Shown here: piece after piece, positions 1 to 9,076 of the stretch
Layout: each line of letters starts with the position of its first letter
How positions within the stretch are numbered: the first letter of the stretch is position 1
Assembly (NCBI GenBank): GCA_937930275.1
Contig: CALGLM010000415.1
Coordinates: 1 to 47,659, forward strand
Length of the DNA stretch: 47,659 nt
DNA from: an uncultured Ignavibacteria bacterium
GTDB lineage: Bacteria > Bacteroidota > Ignavibacteria > Ignavibacteriales > Melioribacteraceae
Direction: 5' to 3'
Program-made: the position numbers and the translations under genes
Notes under the pieces: generated by a model
Told to the model about the DNA's origin: nothing
Seen by the model: only the letters and a program-made list of their open reading frames with translations
The model's database searches: none

Positions 1-434
1 AATATAGCATTGTAATTTGATATAAATACTAAGAATATATACAAGGTTATAATAAAGGGTAAACTTAATCCGGGCAAATTAAAAGCAGTTGCTAAGTAAT
101 GCTCAAGAATAGCTGTTATAAAAAAATTAATTATACCGAAAATAATGAACAAAAGTATAATTTGATAAGTAATCTCAAAATAATAAGGAACTGCAATTCC
201 GAAAAGAATTCCGTTAAAACCGTAAAATCCTGTTTTTATTTTTTCTCTATCAAATTTTAGTAATAAAGCCGTAGTATTGGAGATTAATAATCCGGCTAAG
301 CCGAAAGCCCCGAATAGCGGATTAAAAAAGGTAACTAACAGGGCAACGGCTCCGATATATCTTCTATTGCTAAATAAAATTTGAGCATAGCTAAAAAAGA
401 TTGAATCTAATATAAAATCAATTTTATTTTTCAA
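1..434 (-). CDS. Urea transporter (UT family), partial, 3' end missing
   Basis: This is an open frame running off the left edge, about 144 residues from a TTG at 434. It is hydrophobic and begins with an amphipathic stretch (DSIFFSYAQILFSNRR), as in bacterial urea transporters. A segment rich in small residues and ending in DR-type charged residues (LLKFDREKIKTGFYGFNGIL) matches the family's conserved 'DR..I..GLYGFNG' block. FNLPGLSLPFIITLYIFL resembles the UT signature LPxxTxPF, which lines the urea-selectivity pore. Members are inner-membrane channels that pass urea down its gradient. The gene starts 8 nt after the stop of the PLP decarboxylase on the same strand and is probably cotranscribed with it. 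No urease gene is visible in the window. The TTG start is chosen because it gives the usual short N-terminus; an AGGTC lies just upstream. The family call is from motif recognition only. Confidence 0.8.
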   Translation of the reverse strand, partial: MKNKIDFILDSIFFSYAQILFSNRRYIGAVALLVTFFNPLFGAFGLAGLLISNTTALLLKFDREKIKTGFYGFNGILFGIAVPYYFEITYQIILLFIIFGIINFFITAILEHYLATAFNLPGLSLPFIITLYIFLVFISNYNAI

Positions 435-442
435 TTTTAGAC

Positions 443-1792
443 CTAATTGAGTTTTAATTTTTCAGGTATTATTTCAAGTTCATCTATTGAATTTATTGTC
501 TCGGTTTTACGCAATAGTTCAACTTTCCCGTCTTCGGCAATCATTACAACCGATGGTCTATAAGTAATAAACTGCATCCATTGAGTCATATTGTAAGCCC
601 CGACATTATGAATTACTAAATTTTCACCAACTTTTACCGAAGGGAATAATATTTCTTCTCTAATGCAGTCAATGTTCATACATAACGGACCATAAATAGT
701 AGAATTTTCTGTAAATTGAGGTGTGGGTTGTGCCGGAATAACTTTATGTTTATACCAAAAACTTGTAAACAGGATATTAACGCCGGCATCAATAATAATT
801 GCCCTTCTACCATCCGAAAGGCGTTTATTTGCCAGAACTGTCGTAATTAAATATCCTGCATCATCTATAAGTGCTCTTCCGCTTTCAAGTATTAAAGTAG
901 GCATATCATCGTTAGAAAGCTTCATTGCATATAACGGAGAAGTTATTGCATCTGCATATTGCTCAATAGACGGCAATAATTCTTCAGCCGGTAAGTATTG
1001 TCCTTTTAATGTATTGTTGGAAGGAAGACCGCCGCCTACATCAATATAATCAACCAATATTCCGTGTTCGTTACGTAAATAGTTTGCTAAATCCACAAGT
1101 TTTGTTACGGCAATTTTATAAGCATCCGTATTCATTATGTATGTTCCGATATGCGTATGCAAACCTATTAAATTTAAATTTTTTACTCTTATTATTCTTC
1201 TTAAAGCTTCAAGAGCTTCGCCGTTTTCGTAATTAAAACCAAATCTATCCCATTTTGGATAAATTCCGGTATCCATGTTTACTCTAATAGCAACATCTGC
1301 CTTTATATTTAATTCGTTAACAATCTCGATAATCAAATACAACTCATCAAAATGATCAATATGTATTTTACTTTTATTTTGAATAGCTTTAATTAAAGCT
1401 TCTTTAGATTTTGACGGACCGTTAAAAATAATATTCCTTCCGTTAATACCTGCTTTAATTGCTTTATCGTATTCAAATTCGCTAACAACTTCTGCCCAAG
1501 AACCTTCTTGGTGAAATATATTACAAACGGCTTGTAAATAATTTGTTTTATATGACCATGCAAATTGAACTTTAGGATAACGTGTATTAAATACTCTATA
1601 TGCTTTTCTTTGATTATCTCTTATTTTTTTTTCTGAAAGCACGAAAAGAGGTGATCCATACTCAGTAGCTAAATCTTTAATTTGTACACCTTCAATATCA
1701 GATTTATATTGTGAAACGGGTGCGCTCCCAAATTTGTTCATAAAACCGGAGTAGTGTTTTGTTATTACCGGTCTTTCATATAATTTCCTCAT
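443..1792 (-). CDS. Group IV PLP-dependent decarboxylase (DAP/ornithine decarboxylase-like)
   Basis: This fold-III PLP enzyme of about 449 residues belongs to the alanine racemase/diaminopimelate decarboxylase superfamily. The TIM-barrel half carries the PLP lysine (WSYKTNY, Lys82), a phosphate-side HTHIGT motif and a glycine loop (GGGLP). The C-terminal half has ESGRALID and the dimer-interface catalytic cysteine and aspartate, GPLCMNID (Cys371). All the usual catalytic residues are therefore present. The substrate cannot be read from sequence: lysine-biosynthetic LysA is possible, but the neighbours (ATP-grasp, PqqD-like, urea transporter) suggest a dedicated pathway. I place the start at ATG 1792, directly after the ATP-grasp stop, with GGGGA nine bases upstream. 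A longer frame starting at 1825 would overlap the upstream gene by about 30 nt. Confidence 0.85.
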   Translation of the reverse strand: MRKLYERPVITKHYSGFMNKFGSAPVSQYKSDIEGVQIKDLATEYGSPLFVLSEKKIRDNQRKAYRVFNTRYPKVQFAWSYKTNYLQAVCNIFHQEGSWAEVVSEFEYDKAIKAGINGRNIIFNGPSKSKEALIKAIQNKSKIHIDHFDELYLIIEIVNELNIKADVAIRVNMDTGIYPKWDRFGFNYENGEALEALRRIIRVKNLNLIGLHTHIGTYIMNTDAYKIAVTKLVDLANYLRNEHGILVDYIDVGGGLPSNNTLKGQYLPAEELLPSIEQYADAITSPLYAMKLSNDDMPTLILESGRALIDDAGYLITTVLANKRLSDGRRAIIIDAGVNILFTSFWYKHKVIPAQPTPQFTENSTIYGPLCMNIDCIREEILFPSVKVGENLVIHNVGAYNMTQWMQFITYRPSVVMIAEDGKVELLRKTETINSIDELEIIPEKLKLN

Positions 1793-1793
1793 C

Positions 1794-2828
1794 TTATAAT
1801 TCCCCATTAATAGTGAATTTTTCAAATTGTTTAATATCAGTAATTAAATCCCACGAATAACGGATAAAAATTTTACCGACTTCATAATCTTTATACGGTT
1901 TAACATTTTTTCCTTCGGCAAGCTCTGCCAACATAAAAGGTAAATTCTGTCCTGCTGCTACAGCAAGGTAAACCCAAGCAGGTAATCTGGGATTGATTTC
2001 GAGCAAATAAAATTCTTCGGAATTTTTTTCTTTAACAAATTCCAACTCTAAACCGCTTTTCCACTGCAATTTATTAATAATATTTTTTGATAAATTTAAT
2101 AAACTTTCGTCATCTAAAGTAATACCTGCCCAACCTTTTCCTTTATCAGTTATATACAACTTTTTCATAGGAACAGCTCCAATAGTTTCGCCGGTTCCGT
2201 TTCCTACGGCAACAACATTATATTCGTCACCTCCGATAAATTCTTGAATAATTATCGGCAAACCCCATTTAAATCGTATTTTATTAAAAGCAGTAACGGC
2301 TTCGTCAAAATTATGGGCAATATATGCATCATAAAATATACCTTTAATAACGGCAGGGTATTTAATTTTATTCGGAATTTCGTGCAAATCTTGAATTGAA
2401 TTAGCAAGAAAATTAGACGGAGCTTTAAATCCGTGAATATCACAAAACTCTTTTAGTTTATCTTTTGCACGTAAATTTAATTGATCTAATTCGGGTAGAT
2501 AGAGTTTAATACCCATTCTATGTAATTCGGGTGCAATTTTAATAAATCCGTAAAGTTCTGAATCTAAAGTAGGAATAATAATATCAATTTTTTCTTTTTC
2601 GTAAATAAATTTAATTCTATGTAACAAGTTCTCCAATCCTGCAGAAGGGTAAGGGATGATATAACTTTTATCGGCTACACCTTCCATATGGGGACCCGGT
2701 TCTAAAGTATCATAAATTAAACCAATTATCTTTAAATCGGGGATATTGGATTCTCTTAGCCCACGTATTACGGGAACACCTGGTCCCGGGCTATCAACAT
2801 TATTTAATCCGGTTACTGCAATTCTCAT
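1794..2828 (-). CDS. ATP-grasp ligase, carbamoyl-phosphate-synthase-like
   Basis: This 344-aa protein has an ATP-grasp architecture. An N-terminal Rossmann-like pre-ATP-grasp domain (MRIAVTGLNN, then a glycine/proline loop SPGPGVP) is followed by ATP-binding lysines near VIKGIFYDAY. IIQEFIGGDEYNV supplies the adenine-side EFI and a glutamate, and LLEINPRLP is the Mg-binding E-x-N-x-R motif. Such enzymes activate a carboxylate as acyl phosphate and join it to an amine, thiol or carrier. The ATG overlaps the stop of the PqqD-like gene (ATGA), and the decarboxylase starts next to this gene's stop, so all three are translationally coupled. The acceptor is unknown. It could load an amino acid for the decarboxylase, or modify a peptide recognised by the PqqD domain; both are inference. 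Confidence 0.85.
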   Translation of the reverse strand: MRIAVTGLNNVDSPGPGVPVIRGLRESNIPDLKIIGLIYDTLEPGPHMEGVADKSYIIPYPSAGLENLLHRIKFIYEKEKIDIIIPTLDSELYGFIKIAPELHRMGIKLYLPELDQLNLRAKDKLKEFCDIHGFKAPSNFLANSIQDLHEIPNKIKYPAVIKGIFYDAYIAHNFDEAVTAFNKIRFKWGLPIIIQEFIGGDEYNVVAVGNGTGETIGAVPMKKLYITDKGKGWAGITLDDESLLNLSKNIINKLQWKSGLELEFVKEKNSEEFYLLEINPRLPAWVYLAVAAGQNLPFMLAELAEGKNVKPYKDYEVGKIFIRYSWDLITDIKQFEKFTINGEL

Positions 2829-3079
2829 ATTTCTTTTAGTATGTTTAAGTTTTTTAATTGATTTAAGTAGTCACTTAAATCTTTATTTACAGTTTTTTCA
2901 TCAATTTCGTACTCTAAAGCAATATGGCTGCATATTTCATCAAAACTTAAATCGTCTTTAAGTAGATGAATAATTTCGCTTCCTATTGCGTTGACAGTAA
3001 AAGTTTCACCGGTGGAAGGGTGAAAAATAAAACCACTATCGCTAATTGCAATGTTTGAAGGAATTTTTAAGTTTTTCAT
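2825..3079 (-). CDS. PqqD-like protein (RiPP recognition element fold)
   Basis: This is a free-standing PqqD-family protein of about 84 residues. The small beta-hairpin block IAISDSGFIFHPSTGETF is followed by VNAIGSEIIHLLKDDLS and a helical C-terminus ending in LNQLKNLNIL, the classic winged-helix PqqD layout. In PQQ synthesis and many ribosomally made peptide (RiPP) systems this fold binds a leader peptide and presents it to the modifying enzyme; other members have no known peptide. I chose ATG 3079, with a GTGAG-type ribosome site overlapping the upstream stop. GTG 3091, which overlaps that stop as GTGA, is an alternative and would add four residues. The gene lies between a secreted T9SS protein and the ATP-grasp gene, overlapping the latter by 4 nt. 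No precursor peptide was recognised nearby. Confidence 0.85.
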   Translation of the reverse strand: MKNLKIPSNIAISDSGFIFHPSTGETFTVNAIGSEIIHLLKDDLSFDEICSHIALEYEIDEKTVNKDLSDYLNQLKNLNILKEI

Positions 3080-3087
3080 AAATTTTC

Positions 3088-3930
3088 TCACTTTAAATAA
3101 ATCATTTTTTTAGTATTGCTATAACCATTAACATTTAATTGATAGAAATAAACTCCTGAAGCTACTTTTGTATTGTTTTTATCCGTTCCGTTCCAGATAA
3201 GTTTATGAGTTCCGGAATTTAAGTTGTCATTTAACAATGTATTTACTTCTTTTCCGTTAACATCGTAAATTTTTAAATTTACATCACTATCGTTTTTTAA
3301 ATCAAATTCAATATTAGTCTGGGGATTAAAGGGGTTTGGGAAGTTCTGCTTTAAATTAAACTCTACTTTTTCAATATTTTGTTCGTTAATTGATGTGCTA
3401 ATACCTGTATTATACGAAATTAAGTTATTTATCGTAAAGTTTGGGTAATTAAATTTTGAAATTAAGCATTCAAGAATTCCGTCATCATCTACATCCCAAA
3501 TAGTCGGAGATGAATAATATGAAGCAGCATCGTTTAACTCCAATAAAATTTTATTATTAGCTATGTCAATTATTTTTACTCCTTGTCTATAAGGGGAAGC
3601 TGTACCATAGGACGAGAGCACATAAAACTCTGTTATACCGTCACCTGTTAAATCGGTTGCAAACGAATAAAGTAAATATCCGGCGTCTTTTTCAGCTTGA
3701 GTAAAAGTGTAAGTGTATTTAGTAACACTTGAGTAAAAGTCTTCCATAATATAAAATTTGTTAACATCAATGTAATAAGGTCTTTTTGACCATTTATCCC
3801 CGTTTTGTTGAAAATTTATCCAACCGGATACATAACTATTAGATAAATTATTGCTTGACCATTCGGTTTGCCATTGTGCAAAAATGCTACAATTAAACAA
3901 TACAATTAAAAAGTACAAAGTTTGCTTCAT
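3088..3930 (-). CDS. Secreted protein with T9SS type A C-terminal sorting domain
   Basis: This protein of about 280 residues begins with a signal peptide (MKQTLYFLIVLFNCSIFAQ). The middle has two acidic, calcium-loop-like repeats (DLTGDGITEFYV and DVDDDGILECLI), like FG-GAP/VCBS blades. The last 90 residues are a textbook type IX sorting domain: QNFPNPFNPQTNIEF, then VNLKIYDVNGKEV, GTHKLIWNGTD and GVYFYQL, ending in KKMIYLK. The product is expected to cross the outer membrane by T9SS and stay on the surface or be released. The start is ATG 3930 because GGGA lies eight bases upstream; an in-frame ATG at 3942 would add four residues. Its stop touches the PqqD-like gene, so it may lead that operon. 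It could be functionally unrelated to the enzymes downstream. Confidence 0.85.
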   Translation of the reverse strand: MKQTLYFLIVLFNCSIFAQWQTEWSSNNLSNSYVSGWINFQQNGDKWSKRPYYIDVNKFYIMEDFYSSVTKYTYTFTQAEKDAGYLLYSFATDLTGDGITEFYVLSSYGTASPYRQGVKIIDIANNKILLELNDAASYYSSPTIWDVDDDGILECLISKFNYPNFTINNLISYNTGISTSINEQNIEKVEFNLKQNFPNPFNPQTNIEFDLKNDSDVNLKIYDVNGKEVNTLLNDNLNSGTHKLIWNGTDKNNTKVASGVYFYQLNVNGYSNTKKMIYLK

Positions 3931-3976
3931 TATTATTCCCATTATTATTAAAGAAATTAATTAATTTAATAAAAAT

Positions 3977-4007
3977 TGGGGATAAAATTGAATAAATTTT
4001 ATCCCCA
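3977..4007 (-). terminator. Rho-independent terminator after the OB-like secreted gene
   Basis: A perfect 12-bp stem (TGGGGATAAAAT at 3977-3988 pairs with 3996-4007) encloses a 7-nt loop. On the minus strand the stem is followed by AATTTTTATT, a T-rich tail. It sits 8 nt past the stop of the gene at 4015-4485 and before the start at 3930, so it should separate that gene from the downstream PqqD/ATP-grasp operon. Confidence 0.75.
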
Positions 4008-4014
4008 TTATTAA

Positions 4015-4485
4015 TTAATTACGATTGCCTCTTCTATTACCAGCCCATTTAGGGAACCCGTATTTGTCCCTTAATTGAAAATCAGTTCCGTTCTGTTTTA
4101 CTTTAGAAGCTATAACAAACGTATTGTTATCCACTGTAACTTTAGAACCAAAAATTTCTAATTTGTCGCCTTTGTTAATATCAAGTTTAACATCGTCTAA
4201 ATACCATGTAGGTCCTAAGTGAACATTAACATTTCCTTCGGTAGTTTTTACATTTAATACTAAGCCTCCTCTATAACCATTTCCTCTAAGCAGTTCATAT
4301 GATTCTACTGTTCCTTTTACTGTAGTCTCAGTTTTTAAATCATATAAAGGTCCGTTGTTATTGTAACAATAACCGCCTCTTCCGTTCCAATTTTTATTAT
4401 TTCTTCTACCGTATTGAGCAGATATATCTGAAATTGAAGCGAAAATTAATGTGAGTGCTAATAAAGCAAAAATTGATTTTTTCAT
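4015..4485 (-). CDS. Small secreted OB-like protein (LRDxxGxPxW family)
   Basis: This 156-aa protein has a clear signal peptide (MKKSIFALLALTLIFASISDISAQ) and then an Arg/Asn/Gly-rich linker. A compact beta domain follows: VKGTVESYELL, LVLNVKTTEGNVNVHLGP, INKGDKLEIFGSKV and a closing LRDKYGFPKW. The order of strands and the phrase 'GTV..., V.LGP.WYL, KGD.V.V.GSKV, LRD..G.P.W' recur in small periplasmic proteins of many sediment bacteria and suggest an OB-fold. I know of no established function. Tyrosine, arginine and asparagine enrichment near the N-terminus is notable. The gene has its own terminator and a sigma-54-like element upstream, so it is probably a single-gene unit. Confidence 0.75.
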   Translation of the reverse strand: MKKSIFALLALTLIFASISDISAQYGRRNNKNWNGRGGYCYNNNGPLYDLKTETTVKGTVESYELLRGNGYRGGLVLNVKTTEGNVNVHLGPTWYLDDVKLDINKGDKLEIFGSKVTVDNNTFVIASKVKQNGTDFQLRDKYGFPKWAGNRRGNRN

Positions 4486-4528
4486 TTTTAACTCCTGTAT
4501 ATGTTTAATAAAGTTTCAATTCAGATGT

Positions 4529-4544
4529 GACAATTTGTGTGCCA
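4529..4544 (-). promoter_or_regulatory. Sigma-54-like -24/-12 promoter element
   Basis: Read on the minus strand, the element is TGGCACACAAATTGTC. It matches the RpoN consensus TGGCAC-N5-TTGCW except that the -12 GC is GT; the GG-N10-G spacing is exact. It lies about 44 nt upstream of the ATG at 4485, leaving room for a transcript start near 4518 and a ribosome site (CAGGAG). Whether the genome encodes RpoN cannot be seen here. Confidence 0.4.
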
Positions 4545-4752
4545 CAAGTTAAAAGTTGAAAAATTGTTGATTTTTGAATTCTATTAAATTTTTCTATTTT
4601 AGATATATCAAAAATCTTTAAAAAATTGATATTTAATATGCTATGTGGCTATATTAAAATTTCATTTTAATAAGAAGCATTGATTATTTTATATAAAAAA
4701 CTTAAGATCATTCCCTTAATTAAGCTCCTATTATTTATTTTATTTAAATTAA

Positions 4753-4781
4753 ATTCGACATGTGAGTCGAATAATTCGACT
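4753..4781. repeat. Three alternating half-sites (ATTCGAC / GTCGAAT), operator-like
   Basis: ATTCGAC (4753-4759), GTCGAAT (4766-4772) and ATTCGAC (4774-4780) alternate in orientation. The first pair forms a 7-6-7 inverted repeat and the second pair, with one flanking base, a perfect 7-3-7 palindrome (4765-4781). CG-rich half-sites stand out against the AT-rich gap. Position, about 90 nt upstream of the start at 4872, suits a dimeric repressor or activator site. Which protein binds is unknown. Confidence 0.5.
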
Positions 4782-4871
4782 TAAACAGTAATAAAAACTT
4801 GGTAAAATATAAATTTGAAATAAATTTGTTAAATTTAAGGCTAAATTTTTTGGCGTAAATTTTGTATTATT

Positions 4872-5210
4872 ATGTTTATGAAAAAAATAGTTTTTATAAT
4901 AAGTGTAATTTTTTGTCGATTTGAAATGGTTGAAGCACAAACCATAAAATCGGATTCTTTAAAAGTTAAAGGTACAATATCGGATAGTTTGCACCGGTGT
5001 ACGCCTTATCTTCGTTTTATAGATAAAAACGGGGACGGCATTAATGATATTGCTCCTGATATAGACGGAGACGGAATACCTGATAAATTAGATCCGCAAT
5101 TTCATAAAAAATATAGATATCGCCATAGATTTGGAAAAGAGATAAAAGATTCTACTAACTTCGATAAGAATAAAAAAAAGGGAAGAAGATACCGAGGCGG
5201 TAAAAAATAA
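4872..5210 (+). CDS. Small secreted protein with thrombospondin-3-like calcium repeats
   Basis: This 112-aa protein has an N-terminal signal peptide (MKKIVFIISVIFCRFEMVEAQ from the second methionine at 4878). Two consecutive acidic loops follow, DKNGDGINDIAPDIDGDGIP, of the DxDxDGxxD type found in thrombospondin type 3 and dockerin-like calcium sites. The last 35 residues are strongly basic (KKYRYRHRF, then KKKGRRYRGGKK). A secreted acidic metal-binding core with a cationic tail could bind surface polysaccharide, DNA or minerals, but that is inference. Either ATG, 4872 or 4878, is possible; neither has a strong ribosome site. It is separated from pyrG by 86 nt and may be transcribed with it or alone. 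Confidence 0.65.
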   Translation: MFMKKIVFIISVIFCRFEMVEAQTIKSDSLKVKGTISDSLHRCTPYLRFIDKNGDGINDIAPDIDGDGIPDKLDPQFHKKYRYRHRFGKEIKDSTNFDKNKKKGRRYRGGKK

Positions 5211-5272
5211 CAAATCAATTGAGAAATTAATACTTACCTATGTAAATTAAGAAAAAATTTAGTTATCTTTAA

Positions 5273-8400
<3,128 letters not shown>

Positions 8401-8403
8401 ATG

Positions 8404-8428
8404 TTTTAGGATTGAATAAATTCTAAAA
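8404..8428 (+). terminator. Possible weak AT-rich terminator hairpin
   Basis: TTTTAGGATT (8404-8413) can pair with AATTCTAAAA (8419-8428) around a 5-nt loop, with one G-U pair, and is followed by a T-rich run. It begins 3 nt after the TPR gene stop and precedes purN. The stem is AT-rich and so weak. Confidence 0.35.
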
Positions 8429-8461
8429 TTTATTTAAATTTAAATTTTAATAAATTGTAAT

Positions 8462-9076
8462 ATGTTTAAAATTGCTGTTTTTATTTCAGGACGAGGTTCT
8501 AACCTTAAATCCTTAATTAAGTATTTCTCTTTAAAAAAGGAATTAGTTGAAATATGTCTTGTGGTTTCTGACAAAAAAGATGCAGCCGGATTAAAAATTG
8601 CCGAAGATTACGAAATTTCGACTTTTATATTGAATTATAAATCAAATAAAGTTGAAGACGAATATATAAAACTTGCCGATTTAATAAAAGATTTAGAAGT
8701 TGATTTAATTGTGCTTGCGGGTTTTCTTAAAAAAATTCCAAATTTATTTATTAAATCATTTGAAAATAAAATAATTAACATTCATCCGGCACTTTTACCT
8801 TCTTTTGGCGGTGCGGGAATGTACGGTATTAATGTACATAAAGCCGTATTTTTAAAATCTTGTCAAGTTTCGGGTGTCACGATTCATTTTGTTAATGAAA
8901 AATATGACGAAGGATTAATTATTTCGCAAAAAACCGTAAATATTACTAATGTTGAATCTCCGGAAGAAATTGCAGAAAGAGTATTAAGAATAGAGCATAA
9001 ATTATTGCCCGAAGTTGTAGAGTATTTTGCTTTAGGTCGAGTAAAAATTGTAAACAACAGAGTATATATAAAATGA
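8462..9076 (+). CDS. purN: Phosphoribosylglycinamide formyltransferase
   Basis: PurN transfers a formyl group from 10-formyltetrahydrofolate to GAR in purine synthesis. At 204 residues it is of normal length. It opens with the phosphate-binding loop FISGRGSNLKSLI. The folate-site catalytic residues are visible in INIHPALLPSFGGAGMYG (Asn and His) and in KYDEGLIISQ (Asp). The stop overlaps the purH start by four bases (ATGA), so the two are a coupled pair for the formyl-transfer steps of purine synthesis. The hut/ftcD genes elsewhere in the window could feed the same folate pool. Confidence 0.96.
   Translation: MFKIAVFISGRGSNLKSLIKYFSLKKELVEICLVVSDKKDAAGLKIAEDYEISTFILNYKSNKVEDEYIKLADLIKDLEVDLIVLAGFLKKIPNLFIKSFENKIINIHPALLPSFGGAGMYGINVHKAVFLKSCQVSGVTIHFVNEKYDEGLIISQKTVNITNVESPEEIAERVLRIEHKLLPEVVEYFALGRVKIVNNRVYIK

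Larger units (their letters stand above)
4486..4871. other. 386-nt divergent intergenic region with regulatory elements
   Basis: This is the only gap above 300 nt in the window. I find no convincing gene or structural RNA in it. It is very AT-rich and lies between two divergently transcribed secreted-protein genes. It contains a CAGGAG-type ribosome site before 4485, a sigma-54-like element (4529-4544), a long-loop 9-bp inverted repeat (4569-4577 with 4608-4616) and a compact triple half-site (4753-4781). Confidence 0.6.

Noticed and set aside
4569..4616. 9-bp inverted repeat GATTTTTGA / TCAAAAATC with a 30-nt loop
   Set aside because: Long loop and AT-rich arms in a very AT-rich gap; chance pairing is likely.
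4749..4940. 63-codon reading frame on the minus strand
   Set aside because: It lies across the intergenic region and the start of a signal-peptide gene, has Phe/Asn/Tyr-rich low-complexity content and no ribosome site; treated as a shadow frame.
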